NCBI GenBank assembly: GCA_963931865.1
Contig: OZ007513.1
Coordinates: 7,238,157-7,302,156, forward strand
Direction of reading: 5' to 3'
Length of the DNA stretch: 64,000 nucleotides
Source of the DNA: Axinella damicornis
Lineage: Eukaryota; Porifera; Demospongiae; Axinellida; Axinellidae
The notes beneath the pieces are model-generated. The model was not told the origin of the DNA, did no database searches, and saw only the letters and a program-made list of their open reading frames with translations. The translations under genes were made by a program, and so were the position numbers. Below are positions 22,243-34,400 of the stretch, piece after piece (position 1 is the first letter of the stretch; every line of letters begins with the position of its first letter).

Positions 22243-22512
22243 AAGTAATAAAAAACATTTGAAAATGTAACAGGATGTAGGGATACCAGAACGGCAAAAG
22301 TAAGGAAACAAGGTAGGGATGATCGCACAAAACAGTGAAGTATACAATCCCCCTACATATCTTTTTTCATTATACACGTATATGGAAAAAGATCTCTGTA
22401 GGGGGGTTGTATACTTCACTGTTTTGTGCGATCATCCCTACCTTGTTTCCTTACTTTTGCCGTTCTGGTATCCCTACATCCTGTTACATTTTCAAATGTT
22501 TTTTATTACTTT
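22243..22512. mobile_element. Foldback element, copy 2 (270 bp, nearly perfect)
   Basis: Starts AAGTAATAAAAAACATTTGA and ends with its reverse complement TCAAATGTTTTTTATTACTT. The arms of about 115 bp are almost identical, differing mainly near the loop. The near-perfect arms imply recent insertion or arm-to-arm conversion. Located in a FUOM intron. Confidence 0.85.
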
Positions 22513-22702
22513 AGTCTATAATATCAGCTGTTTGTGCTGAATCAGCAGTGGATGGTGTATTATATCAATCCACTGCTGAGTCAGCACAAACCAATCATCG
22601 CAAGGTAGGGAGTGTCGGTGAAACGTTACAACTGCCAATATTGGTTCCCAGGCCATCGAGGGTCTGGTTCCCATGGATGACATACACGCACAGTTATCTT
22701 AC

Positions 22703-22771
22703 CATCAGCTCTCACATGTTCAGGCCCATGCTTGCAAATGGAAGCACTTGGGAAGTTAGCATCCGCAAGAA
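22703..22771 (-). pseudogene. FUOM: FUOM exon B (VLADANFPSASICKHGPEHV)
   Basis: A 69-bp minus-strand exon, acceptor CTTGCAG (22772-22778), donor GTAAGA (22697-22702). With the first base from exon A it reads VLADANFPSASICKHGPEHV then RADG. Human FUOM has VLADLNFPASSICQCGPMEIRADG. This block contributes the RbsD/FucU active-site loop. No damage. Confidence 0.9.
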
Positions 22772-23352
22772 CTGCAAGGAGACCAATGATCACGTACACT
22801 ATCACACTCAGGCCCTGTGATGCCGCTCTAGCTGAAATTTCAGCCTTGATATCTGGAAAAGGAGGCTGCTTGTTGGCCAAGTGGTTAAAGCTCTGGACTG
22901 AGTTTCAGGTTCTAGTGCAAATAAACAACAGGTTTTTTTTTTTGCTTTTCGGGGTACAATCAGTCCTCTATGCAAAAATTGAGAAGAATTACCATGTCCT
23001 TCAAAGAGGACATTAAGCCATTGGTCCAGGGGGACCTGGTTTAAATACTAGGGTCTTGCCTTGGCTATTTTGTCCTGCATACCTGCACACGGTGTAAATT
23101 TCTATAGAGTGGATTCATGTGACATTTCACGGAGGTGCACATGATCAGACTTCTCGCACTGATGTTGAAGCAGATTTAAGCATGCTACACAATGTGTATG
23201 CAAATTGCACTTCGAACCTGACAGCTGATGGACTTACCTCACAAGATATCACTACCTATTATATGTTGTGTACGATGGACATCATACGTAAAGAGAAATG
23301 TTTTGGCATTATGCAACATCAATGACATAAATATGCTATAGAAAAGATCTCC

Positions 23353-23440
23353 ATGCAGGGTTTCATTTGGGGGAGGGGCATTTGCCCCCCCCCCCCCCCC
23401 CCCCCCCCCCCTCCCCCAGAACAATTTTCTGAAATGAAAC
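23353..23440. repeat. Poly-C-centred inverted-repeat element
   Basis: CAGGGTTTCATTTGGGGGAG ... a run of about 27 C ... CAGAACAATTTTCTGAAATG then AAACACTG. The outer parts CAGGGTTTCATTT and AAATGAAACACTG are inverted repeats. The same ends bracket the poly-G tract at about 41037-41171. Likely a small mobile or structural repeat with a homopolymer core. Confidence 0.6.
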
Positions 23441-23726
23441 ACTGCCATGTATCAACATGGTCTTCGTCCAAGACCCCAGCTCATCCAGTATCGCATGCGG
23501 GGAATGAGGGTCTAGTGACTTTTACACCATTTCGTGTTCTCTACAGCAGAGTCAATAACATTGCTAGACAAGTAATTACACAATTAGTGGATACGTAGTG
23601 TGTGCAAAGGTACCAGATGGTAGCATCTGTGGAGAAAGTGAGATTGTTACTTCTATAGAGGTTGCTTGGAAGACAGAAGAGCTTTCAAATAAGGTCAAAA
23701 CAACAGCCCATCTCCACCAGGCCGGC

Positions 23727-24095
23727 TACATGCACATGCGGCGAAGCCGCACGCGGAAGGCGGAGAGGGCCGGTCTAGCAAACACTGCACTAGATCACGT
23801 TCCTGTCGAATGCCAATTACGTGTACCTGTGAACTGGTGAAGTGCCAGCTAAAGTGAGGACGAGTTCTGTACCCTTGGAGGCATCCAGGCTGGACTAGTT
23901 TAGCTCGAGTGTATAGACGCTCTCTGCCAGGCTGATTGCACGCGAGTGGTTCGGTTTACAACCACAAGAGTCATTAACAAAATTGGAATGAATCGCTTCT
24001 GATTGGTGAGTTGAAACGCAATCAAGTGCAATGTTTGTTAGGCCCTCTCCGCCCTCTACGTGCGGCTTCGCCGCACGCCCCCTTGACCGGCCGGG
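23727..24095. repeat. Inverted repeat with GCGGCGAAGCCGC palindromes
   Basis: The left arm (about 23733-23800: GCGGCGAAGCCGCACG, GGCGGAGAGGGCC, AACACTGCAC) matches the reverse complement of the right arm (about 24020-24085). Each arm itself holds a short perfect palindrome. No coding content; MITE-like. Confidence 0.7.
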
Positions 24096-24319
24096 CGGAG
24101 AGGGGCTAGTGGCTAGACTGGAACATGGCATACAAGAAGTAGAATCCCTACACTGAGAGCTGCTCTCCACCTGAGAGAGAGGCATTGTACACACGTACGT
24201 ATTATACAGTACCTTTAGTGAGAGGGTGGGGCTCTGGGGTTAAATTTATAGCAAGTCTATAAACACCCCATACAAGTACAGCTAGTCAATGGACATTGAA
24301 GACATTGCTTCATGCATAC

Positions 24320-24395
24320 CTATCTCATCACCGTGTCCCATTCTTGCCAGCAGCGCAGGGGAAAGGATGCGAGGAATGTTCCTTAGGATAACTAT
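24320..24395 (-). pseudogene. FUOM: FUOM first exon, start codon replaced by ATA
   Basis: Fucose mutarotase interconverts alpha- and beta-L-fucose for the salvage route to GDP-fucose. The minus strand here reads IVILRNIPRILSPALLARMG then HGDEI, followed by one base and donor GTATGC (24314-24319). Human FUOM begins MVALKGVPALLSPELLYALARMGHGDEIVLAD. The histidine of GHGDEI is the family's catalytic histidine and is kept. The position of the initiator ATG is ATA (24393-24395), and three residues are missing between SPALL and ARMG. No other ATG in frame lies close upstream without a stop. With the TGA in exon E this indicates a unitary or duplicate pseudogene, unless a non-AUG start and readthrough are used. 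Confidence 0.85.
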
Positions 24396-24590
24396 GATTG
24401 CGCGGACACAAGGCAGTATATAGCACATGGAGTGTATTATGGTGCGTATTTAATAGAACATCTTACATCGGACCAATCAGATTCGTCAGATTTTGCACAT
24501 GAAATTCAGCTGACCCAGCAGGAAAATCCACGTGTGTAGTCTAGAGCCTAGCAGCAGACGACTGTGAGCTACTTTGTGCGCGTTGTAGCC
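24396..24590. promoter_or_regulatory. Likely bidirectional promoter between FUOM and NPM
   Basis: Only about 195 bp separates the two divergent coding starts. The interval holds a CCAAT box (24473-24477, in GGACCAATCAG) and an E-box CACGTG (24529-24534). Short head-to-head spacing with a CCAAT box is typical of bidirectional housekeeping promoters. Transcription start sites cannot be read from sequence. Confidence 0.6.
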
Positions 24591-24624
24591 ATGGACTCGG
24601 GACTAGGAGTGCAGGACTTCTGGG
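24591..24624 (+). CDS. NPM: NPM exon 1 ([12 protein letters not shown])
   Basis: ATG in good context (GCCATGG). 34 coding bases, then donor GTATGC. Ends after the first base of a glycine codon, completed by exon 2 to give FWG, equivalent to the F.(F/W)GC start of the nucleoplasmin core. Confidence 0.8.
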
Positions 24625-25365
24625 GTATGCTTGTGGCTCTCTGAGTGTATGGTACACGTGGTTGAAATTATATGAGAAGCCTCTAGCTATAAATTCGGTG
24701 CATGCAGTATCCTGAAGTGGGTAGTCCATCATTGTTATGTGCTGCGTGCCAGGATTTGCAAGTGTGACCTACAATGTACAGTGGAGTGTTCAACTGTGTA
24801 GAGCATGTGTTGTCAAATTCCGTTTGGCTTTTGAACGGTGGAAATTCAACTTTGGTTTAGCAGCTGCAAGTACAATATAATTAGTGGATGTATTTGCAAA
24901 ATAAAATGCACAAAGTATATTGTGTACTAGCCTGTATAATGTGGAGTATGGAATAACTTTGTATAAGGTATAAGGGAGGGGATTTCCAGATTTTCTGAGC
25001 GGCTGCAACTCCACTCTCTGGGGACTGTGCCAGCTATATAGCCAAGCCAGGTGCTTGAGTTACATTGTTGAAGTACGCAAATTGAAAGTGTCTGTATACA
25101 TTGTACATAATGAGGCAGCTGCCTCAGCCCTGGTGCAGTGTGCATGCAAGGTACAAAGAATTACATGTGTCATTGTTGTATGTACCCACATCCGACACTC
25201 AGCTTACTGTTTCCTTCATAGGGCTTATGCTCTCCAGCAAGAAAAGAATGATGGAGTGGACTTTTCAAGATGATGTTGAGAAGACCCTGGAGATACGCCA
25301 GGTGGCTGTCTTTCCGTCTGTCTGTCTGTGCTTTGTTCTGCTCTTTTCCACCAAAAGGATGCAAA

Positions 25366-25402
<37 letters not shown>

Positions 25403-28400
25403 GGTGTGTGTGTGTATATCGGTGTGTGTGTGTCGGTGTGCGTGTGTGCGTGTACATATAGCTGTGATGCAATGCATGTGTTATATGTTGAAACTGCAGG
25501 CGTGTCTGGGGGTAAGTGCGAAGGAAGGGGAGAGGAACGTGGTGCAGGTTACAACGGAGAATGATGACGGAGAAGACATTTCACACACTATCCTCTCCAT
25601 GAGGATGGGGGGAAGCGAGCAGGTATATATATGGAACAGGACGGGAAGGAGGGAGGGAGCTTGGGCAGAGGAGAGGGCAGAGGGGAGGGCAGAGGGAGGG
25701 CAGAAGGGAGGGCAGAGGGGAGGGCAGAAGGGAGGGCAGAGGGGAGGGCAGAGGAGAGGGCAGAGGGGAGGGCAGAGGGGTGGGCAGAGGGGAGGGCAGA
25801 GGGGAGGGCAGAAGGGAGGGCAGAGGGGAGGGCAGAAGGGAGGGCAGAGGGGAGGGCAGAAGGGTGGCCAGAAGGGAGGGCAGAGGGCAGAGGGGAGGGC
25901 AGAGGGGGAGCAGGGCTAGACAATGGTAACATGCCCGTAGGCTAGCACTACTGGTTGGGTGAACTCACTTTTTGGAATGATGCTTCAGGTCTTACTCTCT
26001 CCTTGTTGATACTTCTGATTGCATCTTGTCCAGCTAGCCTCGAGCTCGTTCCCATGCTGCTCGTGGCTTAGTTTGCAGCTCCCTTAGGATGCTCCCTTTA
26101 CTGTGCATACCCTTTGTGCGATGGTCTGAGGGTGAACTGAGTTTGCCATGCTGATCTACCTTTGATGGCATTGCAAGATTGATGTGTTGATCTCCCTCCC
26201 AACAGACTCGGCTCTTTCTAACTCTGAAGCCTCCAGTAAAGTTTGAGCTCATTGCAGGTATGTATACGTGCAGTGTATGGCACGTTTGTAGTTAGTAAGT
26301 ACCAGTGACCTTAAGGTGCCGGTTATGTGTTGTGCCCACACACTACTGCTACTAGGGAATCCTTGCGTGAATATAGTTAGCCTGACGCTATAATTAAGTA
26401 AGTGGTAAGATGACGCGAGGTGGTTCTGCGGCTTCTGTTTGTTCTTCCAAGCTGCATCCGGACTTGCGGTTGGCATAACCGCACGCCGCTCTGAGCGAGC
26501 AAGTTTATTATTTCTGCGTCAATTCCTCAGCTCTGCATGTAGTCGCATGTAGACCGTTTATCGTCAGCATTTCAATTGTACGGACTCCAGGGAAGGGCCC
26601 GAGTGTAAAAAGTTTGTCTAGGTAACTACCGTTCGGGAATTATGAAGCCGGATGCAACTGCTTGTCGCAAGAATCTCGGCTCACTCGAGGGAGAAACGAT
26701 TCTAGCACAGCGCACACTTACCAGGAAGGGAAAACAGGTGATCAGGCCTTGTAGTGGATAAAGCTCTGGCGCTAGGTGGTGATTTGCGTAGCTGTTGGGG
26801 CAGTGCTGTGTCAAAAAATGACGCAGAAAATTGATCGTGTTGCTGTGTAGCCTACCGATATTCTTACCTGTAGTTCGTCGTAACTGGACTTAGTAGTGCA
26901 GCTTCCACGGAACTGTAGTCTTTGGTCTTTCGGACTATGGCCGGTGTGGTCCCCTAGCGCGTTTGTCGATTCCAGTATTACTGTATATATTTTTATGAAT
27001 AATTAATTAGCGCGCACATCCCCGTCACCTTAAACCACAGTTGATTTTCCTTATTGCACAACTGATGAGGGTGTGTCAGATATCACTGTATGCTGTTCCA
27101 TTCCCTGCCCAGGGTCGGGACCAGTCCACATGGTCGGGACGCTAACTGAAGGTATGTGTCTGACTGTGTTGTAATAATGTCCTCACAAAGTGGTAGGTAG
27201 TTGGCTTGTATGAGTGTTTTACACACACATGTCCAAGGCTGCCATGTACAGTACAGAACACCTTTGCAATGGCAGAGTAACTCCAGCAGAATGCCAATGT
27301 TATGCATCTGTGTCATAGAACTGCCCGTGTTACACTTATACTGGCAGCCTATACCTAACCCCCTGGGATACTCTGACAGAGGGGTCCCAGGGCGATGGAG
27401 TTATACCAGCAGCCCCAGGATTATCCTACCTAACCCCCTGGGACCTCTCTGTCAGAGTATCCCAGAACGCCTGAGTTATATCAGCAGTCCTGGGATTATC
27501 CGGAGACTACCTAACCCCCTGCGATACTCGGACAGAGGGAGTGGGGGCCCCAGGAGGTTAAGGTAGTCCCTGGATAATCCCGGGACTGCAGGTGTAACTC
27601 TGGTGTTCTGGGATACTCTGACATAGGGGTCCCAGGGGGCTAATTAGGTAGTCCCAGTATATCTGAGTTCATAGTTGCTGTGAAAGAGTCGAGAAACCGT
27701 ACAAGCATGGAGATTCTTTTACCATCAGCTTTTCAGATGGGCTTTCATTGCAACTTGGTACTTTCCACTGCCTCTAGCTCAGGAAGTTGGGTGCCCAACT
27801 TCCTGAGCGAGGGAAAAATGGTCTAACTCGATAGACTATCCACTGCCATACTGCTTTCTGCTTCCCAGCATCATCACATGAAGTGTGGAAAATATTTTCA
27901 CCATCGTCTTTAGTTGTCAGGAAGGGCTCTCATGGCAACTTGGCGCTTTCCACTGCCCTGCTACTGCTTTCTGCAGCCATGCCACATTTTTTCTCAGCAT
28001 CGTGCACTGTGGTGGTGATTGCGCAATCAGCGTGTATTATGAAAGAATGCGGTAGCGTTCTCTATTTAGGGATGGCCAAGGAAATTTGTTAACTAGGGAC
28101 GTGCCAGTATGGGGGGGGGGGGGGTACAGCCCCCTGGATCTGCCCCTGCTGGGATACTCTGACAAACGGTTGTCTGGGGGGGGGGGGGGGGGGGGGGAGT
28201 TAGGTAGTCCATGGACTACCGGTGTAACTCCGTCGTTCTAAGATACTGACAGAGGGGTCCCAAAGGGCTAACTTACTTAGTTAGTCCCCGGGACTGCTGG
28301 TGTAACTCCAGTGTTCTGAGATCCTCTGACACAGGGGTCCCAGAGGGTTAACTTATTAATTGGATAGTCCCTAGCTGGGACTTCCGGTGTCAATTGGGGC

Positions 28401-31400
28401 GGGCCTGAGCGAGCTTAGACGAGTGTGCTGTGAATTTTCTATATATATATGTTTATATCTGTCGTACGTTGTGCCGTAAATTACTTCCTGCTCTTATTTT
28501 GCATGTGATTGCATCGATATCATGCGTTAATTGAAACCACAAAACGTGACTTGGAGCCGGAGACTGTCTGACTGAGACGCAAACTATGAACAGTCTACCT
28601 CAACAAAGATGGAGACTATAGCGCGCGGTGAGGGGCTAAATGAAGACGGGGAGAGTGCTTCAAGCCATCTCATGTCCTACATGCAGAGCACATCATGGTG
28701 TGCAGCATGCATCATAACTTCTGGTGTGATCTGTGTCCTTAAGTTGTGCTATGCTCTCCGTCACATTCTGATGACATGCACTGACAGTCATGCACATGCA
28801 TATGCTCCATGCACATTCACACATGCAGCACCTGTACTCGCTCAGGCTCGCCCCACAATGTTCTACATTCGTCTAGTATACATGTATGTAGTGCAGGTAA
28901 GGTAAAAGCGGTTGGGACTGAACATGGCACATTGGAAAACCTCAGTTTGCATGTTCTGAAGTTTGATGTAGTGTTTGTTTTTGTACTCATATTCACATAC
29001 ACACACCATGCACACGCACACGCACACACACACACACACACACACGTACACACACACACACACACACACACATACACACACATACACACACACACACACA
29101 CACATACACACACATGGACACACACACACACACACACGGACACACAGTGCTCAACCCTCTGCTAAGTGATGATGAGTCATCAGATGAGGGAGAAGGTAAT
29201 ACCAACTCTCCAAGAGACTAGTATAAGTGTCATTCCCAGACCAAGTCTTCTTCCCAGACTAAGTCTCATTCCCAGGCTAATTCTCATTCCCAGGCTAAGT
29301 CTCATTCCCAGGCTAAGTCTCATTCCCAGGCTAAGTCTCATTCCCAGGCTAAGTCTCATTCCCAGGCTAAGTCTCCTCTCCCAGACTGAATCTCCTTCAA
29401 ATTCCGAGACTAATTAAGTCTCAATCCTAGACTAAGTCTCATCCAAGGCAATGTCTCAATCCAATATGTGTGTTGTAGATGCATGGGTACACACAGGCCT
29501 GTACATGCTAAACTACAACTTGAGCTACAGTAACTGGTAGGTATATGTTACATATATATACATACCCATAGTTTACTAGTGTCTGCACTACATGGCTAGC
29601 AGTATCATTGATAGCAGGGAGACACATACTGTGAGGATGCTTCGAACTACGGACACTGTCAGAGCTGTTCCGCCACCCCTCAGGGTACTCTCACAGGACC
29701 CAGGTGTCGGTACCTGGCATGAAGACCAGAGTGTGTATGCTGTGAAATTCTCAGGCTGCAATGTCGAGCCGTTATAGAAGCTGTTGACACAACATCCAAG
29801 ATTATCTCGGAAGTTTTGAAGTTCGGTGCTGCAGTTAGCATTACAGGCGGATGTGGCAGGAAGACATTCGGCAACAGCGCGATTAGTGGCGTTTATGGCT
29901 GCGACACTTGCTCCGTAACACAGCATGCCATCTTCTCTCTGGGTGCAAAAGTTGATACCAAACTGGGCATCGCCACCGCACTGGATGATGAAGTCCACGA
30001 TCCTTTGACCACAAGCTGGAGCGCACAGTGTGACATAAGAATCAACATGGTCAGGATTCAGTGCGCTTAGGCGTGAGTCGACAGTGATGTCACTCTGTAT
30101 GGTGAATAGTGCGGCTCTGCATTCTGGTGTCAGGGCTGTCATCGAGAAGTTCAAAAATTCTTGAGTAGAACATCTACCAAATGAGATTCCTCCTTGTCTC
30201 TTCTGAAGCAGTTCAGAGAAGCCTTGTGCTAGACTGAAACAGGTCACCATGGCAACTAGGAAGATTGGAAGGGTTTTCATCATGGCTGAGTCCTGCAAGA
30301 GAAGTGAACTATTATTGATATACCATTGCAGCCGACTGCTTTGCTCTAGGTAGGGATTCTGGGGTAGTGGGCTTTCAAAGAACAGCCTTGTTTATTACCC
30401 CATGCATGCATGTGCAGCAAGGGGTAGAGTGATTTTTGTCTGTCAGTACATATATGTCTGTCTGTTTGTGGACACAAGGTTGGGTGAACTTAATGGATAT
30501 TGGGGGGGGGGGGGGGGGGGGGATGGCTGGTGGTTATGTTTCAGATTGTAGTACATGTATGTAGCACATCAGTTAACCTGAGTGCATTTAGTCTCATGTC
30601 TGTAGTGTGAGTAGCCTCGTTCCCCGGCCACGGCCAGGCAACGTACGCGAGTTGAAACTTACTTCCGCTGCCAAAGAGTTGGCAGAACCAACCAACAGTA
30701 AACCGAATTGCGGTGAAACGTTGCAGTCAAGCCCATTTATCACAATAGTTGATCGCTCGATCGCGCTAGTGTAGGCACTCTGCATGATGACTTTTGTTCG
30801 TTCGTCTTCTGCTCGCCTTCCGTCGCAGAAGCTGCGCAGCCAGTTGCTTTCACGAGCAGGAAAGGGCCATTCTCAGCTGGTGGAAATATCAGAAGTATCG
30901 ATATCGCATGGACTCACTGCTTGAATGAGGTATGCAATTGCAGTGACGATACATTCGTATACAGTTTGAACTCGCGTAAGTTGCCAGGGCATTTCTCCTA
31001 AACGGCCTGGGAACGAGGCTAGTAGACTAAGTGTGAGTTCACTGAAACTGGAGGGTCATTTTAACTGAGCATTTTTTTCCTCAGCCATGCTACGTACATG
31101 ACCTGTTGTACAGCCAGCCTCCATTTTACAACTGGCATGGTGCTTCCTGAATACCAGTGCTCGCCTATCAGTTTAGGAGAAACAGTCTGGTAAATTCTGC
31201 GAGTTCAAACCGTATACGGATGTAATGTCAAGGCAAATTCACTAGCTCATTCAAGCAGTGAATATCAGATTAGATGTCCTGGCTGCTCTTGAGCCACCTT
31301 TCAATCAAGATCTTTCTTTGGCGGGAGTTCTGATGAGACAAGGCCCTACCCATACGCCAGAACTCTGCCTTAAGCAGAGAGTGAAGTCTTCCATTAGATT

Positions 31401-34400
31401 GTGGTTGGAAGGGAGATTTCATTGTGGCCTTCCTCATTACAAGGTCCAGCTTTCTATCGAGAGAAGAGGTAGACAAAAGCTTGTCCTCACTAAATTCGAA
31501 TTCACCGTCCAAAGTGGGGTCTACTGTTAGGATTCCATGCACGTCGGGCTCTGAAACAGTGTACAAATGGCGGGGGGAAAGGTGTGATGCAGTATAAAAC
31601 ACCACAGACTTTAAAAGGAAGCCTTTGAAACTTTAAATCATGCATCAATAGCTCACTTGTTTACTGAAACTTTGATATCACCAGCCATTTCCTCGAATGT
31701 CGCAGCTTATTCCACAGCGTAAAAATATGATCTTGGTATCAGCAGAAAGCTCAAAAACTGCTGATTTCAATTTTACCCGTACCGTTATGATAGAGGCAAT
31801 CTTGAGCAAACTACATAGGGTTTTACCAAATAGGCATGTCCCCGCGCGCGCCGCCCCATAGTGTTAGCATAGCAGTGTAGCATGGAATAGGTAAGACAAA
31901 CGGTCGGTGTCGCAGTGTTCCGAGCAATGTGCAACGTTACAACAGCGATCACAGGACTATGTAAAGGCTAGTCTTACCTTTTGTAACCGTACTATGTTAA
32001 AAAATGATATTAGTTTCAAGAGAATAAACAAAATGCAGAGATAGGAATGGTTTTCAGCACTCTTTCTTCTCTGCAGGGTACTGCGTGGGCGATCAATGTT
32101 CGCTTGTAATTGCCAATTATTAGCTGGAATGTCCTACATGTCTTGTAATGGTCCATCGTTCAGCAATGTTGGACAGCTATGTGTTCAACTCCAGCTCACA
32201 CTCGGACTGATAGACTCTATAGGCACCTGAAATTACATTTGGCTTTACTGGAGGAGCTTCATGAGTGTATTGAACGGTGAAAGTGTATAGCCATGGAAGG
32301 TTTAGCCATGCACAGGACACAGATGGTGGTTGATGGTTTCTAAACTGACTGAACTATTCTTGAGGTGATTTTAGCAGTTAAAGGCTACTGCACAGCTGCC
32401 CCTGAGAACTGGCAGTTGAAATCTGCTTCTAAGGAGCATCTCTCTGCTGCAGGAACTTAAGTGGGGGTCTGGCAGCCAGCCTGGCACCTCTCTCTCCTGC
32501 AGGGGCTTTGTGGGGGTGGTCTGGCAGCCAGCTGCCTTAATTGCTCCTACTATAGTACCCTGCATGGCAACTAAACTACAGTGACTGGCAATGTTGGCCA
32601 TCAGTGTCATCCACTCACCTCTGTAGTACTTGTCTCCTCACTCCCTGCAATACTTCCTGAATATCTGCATACCATATATGGGAGTGGTAGTTGTAGGATT
32701 GTGATTGGATGTGATTGCATGTGATTGCAGCTCCAGAACAGTTAAGGTGTTGGTATGCTGGTAACCTAGTCCAGCCAAGGTGACCTTTGCTAATCAGATC
32801 TCCTTGCAGTCACTGTGTAGTCTGATACTATGCAAGTATTGCCGTAGTCAGGTGCCCATAGTGGGAAGGAGCGTCCAACTACATGTAGCACAAGTTATTC
32901 ATCAGGTGCAGGATAGCAGCACACAACGCTCCTTATATGGATTTGAATTGCTAGCATTTGTGGTCTGTACATGTACAGCTGCATGTGACATCGCGTATGT
33001 ATGTGGGCAGGTGTTGTGTATTACATGTCATGCGAGCCCTCGCAGGCTTCGTAACAAAGTACGTAAGTGCGAGTTGTAGCCCTTCCCTAGGCCCTATAAA
33101 GTGCATTGTGACTGCTAACTGTCAACAGATGGAATCCAAGCAAGTACGGTAATTTGACCCTCCTTCGCGCCGTTGCGGCACTCATAAACTCCTGCATAGT
33201 ACAACGGAAAATATTGCAAGTTTGTTGCTGTGGTATTGCTACGAAAGCGAAGCGCAGAGCAAATTATAACGGTCAGTCATCGGACAAATGTCCGTGCATT
33301 TCCGTTCATTGTCCGTCCATTTACAGTGCTGGTCTGACAGAATGGCCAGACGGAAAACACCCATCGAGCGCTAGCGAGGCAGGACCTTCCACAAAGTGTG
33401 ACAAGCGCCAAGTGACAAAGGCTACGTTCGAAAAGTGGCAGCATGAGCACGAGCAGGACCTTCAAACGCTGTCTTGGCTTCGATGTGAACTCGAGCGAGA
33501 CAAGCGCCACGTGGCTTCTCTCTACTGCGCGCCGTGTGTACGAAGTACAAAAGCAGTCTGAAGAATTTCTGGAGGGCCTGGACCTCTGGTTCAACGAACC
33601 AAAAAGTGAGCACTGTGCTTGACCATGCTACTAGCGAGGTCCATAAGGTGGAAATGGCACGACTGCCGCAGTGCGAGCGCATCGCGCGAAGGCGAGTGGC
33701 GGGTCTGCAGTGCTGACATCGACGATTGGGCGAAGCTTTGTCGACTTTGGATCATGACACGCGGTCGCAAATGGAGAGGAAGTTCGATCTGTGCTTCGTT
33801 ATGGCCAAACAGAGTATCCAATACCCCCGTTGCTAAATATCCAGCGCTAGCACTGGAAGAGCGCCGTGCGGTAGATGTAGGCCACGCCTATAGAACTCCC
33901 TCGTCGGCCAAGTCTTTCACTGGCTTCATTGTTAGAAGTCGGGCTTCTTTAATTTACTTTCCTGCGGAAGCCATTTCTTTGGGATGCCAATAGATGGGAC
34001 AACTGATGCAGGTAATGTGGAGGACCGGAGGAGCTCATAGCCATACTTTACTCTGCTAAAGATGATGCTTCGCAGCAGATGACCACCAATAGTCGCTTCC
34101 TGTCCCTATTATATGACTCGTGATTATAACAAATACCAATTACTGAATGTGCGCATTATATGTAATTGTATTATGTATGGGCAACCAAATTTTAAACGTC
34201 CGGCCAGATTTTGCTAATGTCAGACCAAAACTGAAGTTGTTCTGACATTTGTCAGAACACCGGAAAATAATTATAATTTGCTCTGGATGCGCAGGTAAAT
34301 GCCGAAGGCAACAAACGGATGATATGTTTTGGGTATAGTTTGGTGCTATGGTAATTTATTATGTGCAAACCTGGAATTTCATTGCACGTTCCTCTATAGC

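Noticed and set aside
25101..25945. 272-codon plus frame and 114-codon minus frame
   Set aside because: They run through NPM exons in wrong frames, a TG microsatellite and a purine minisatellite.
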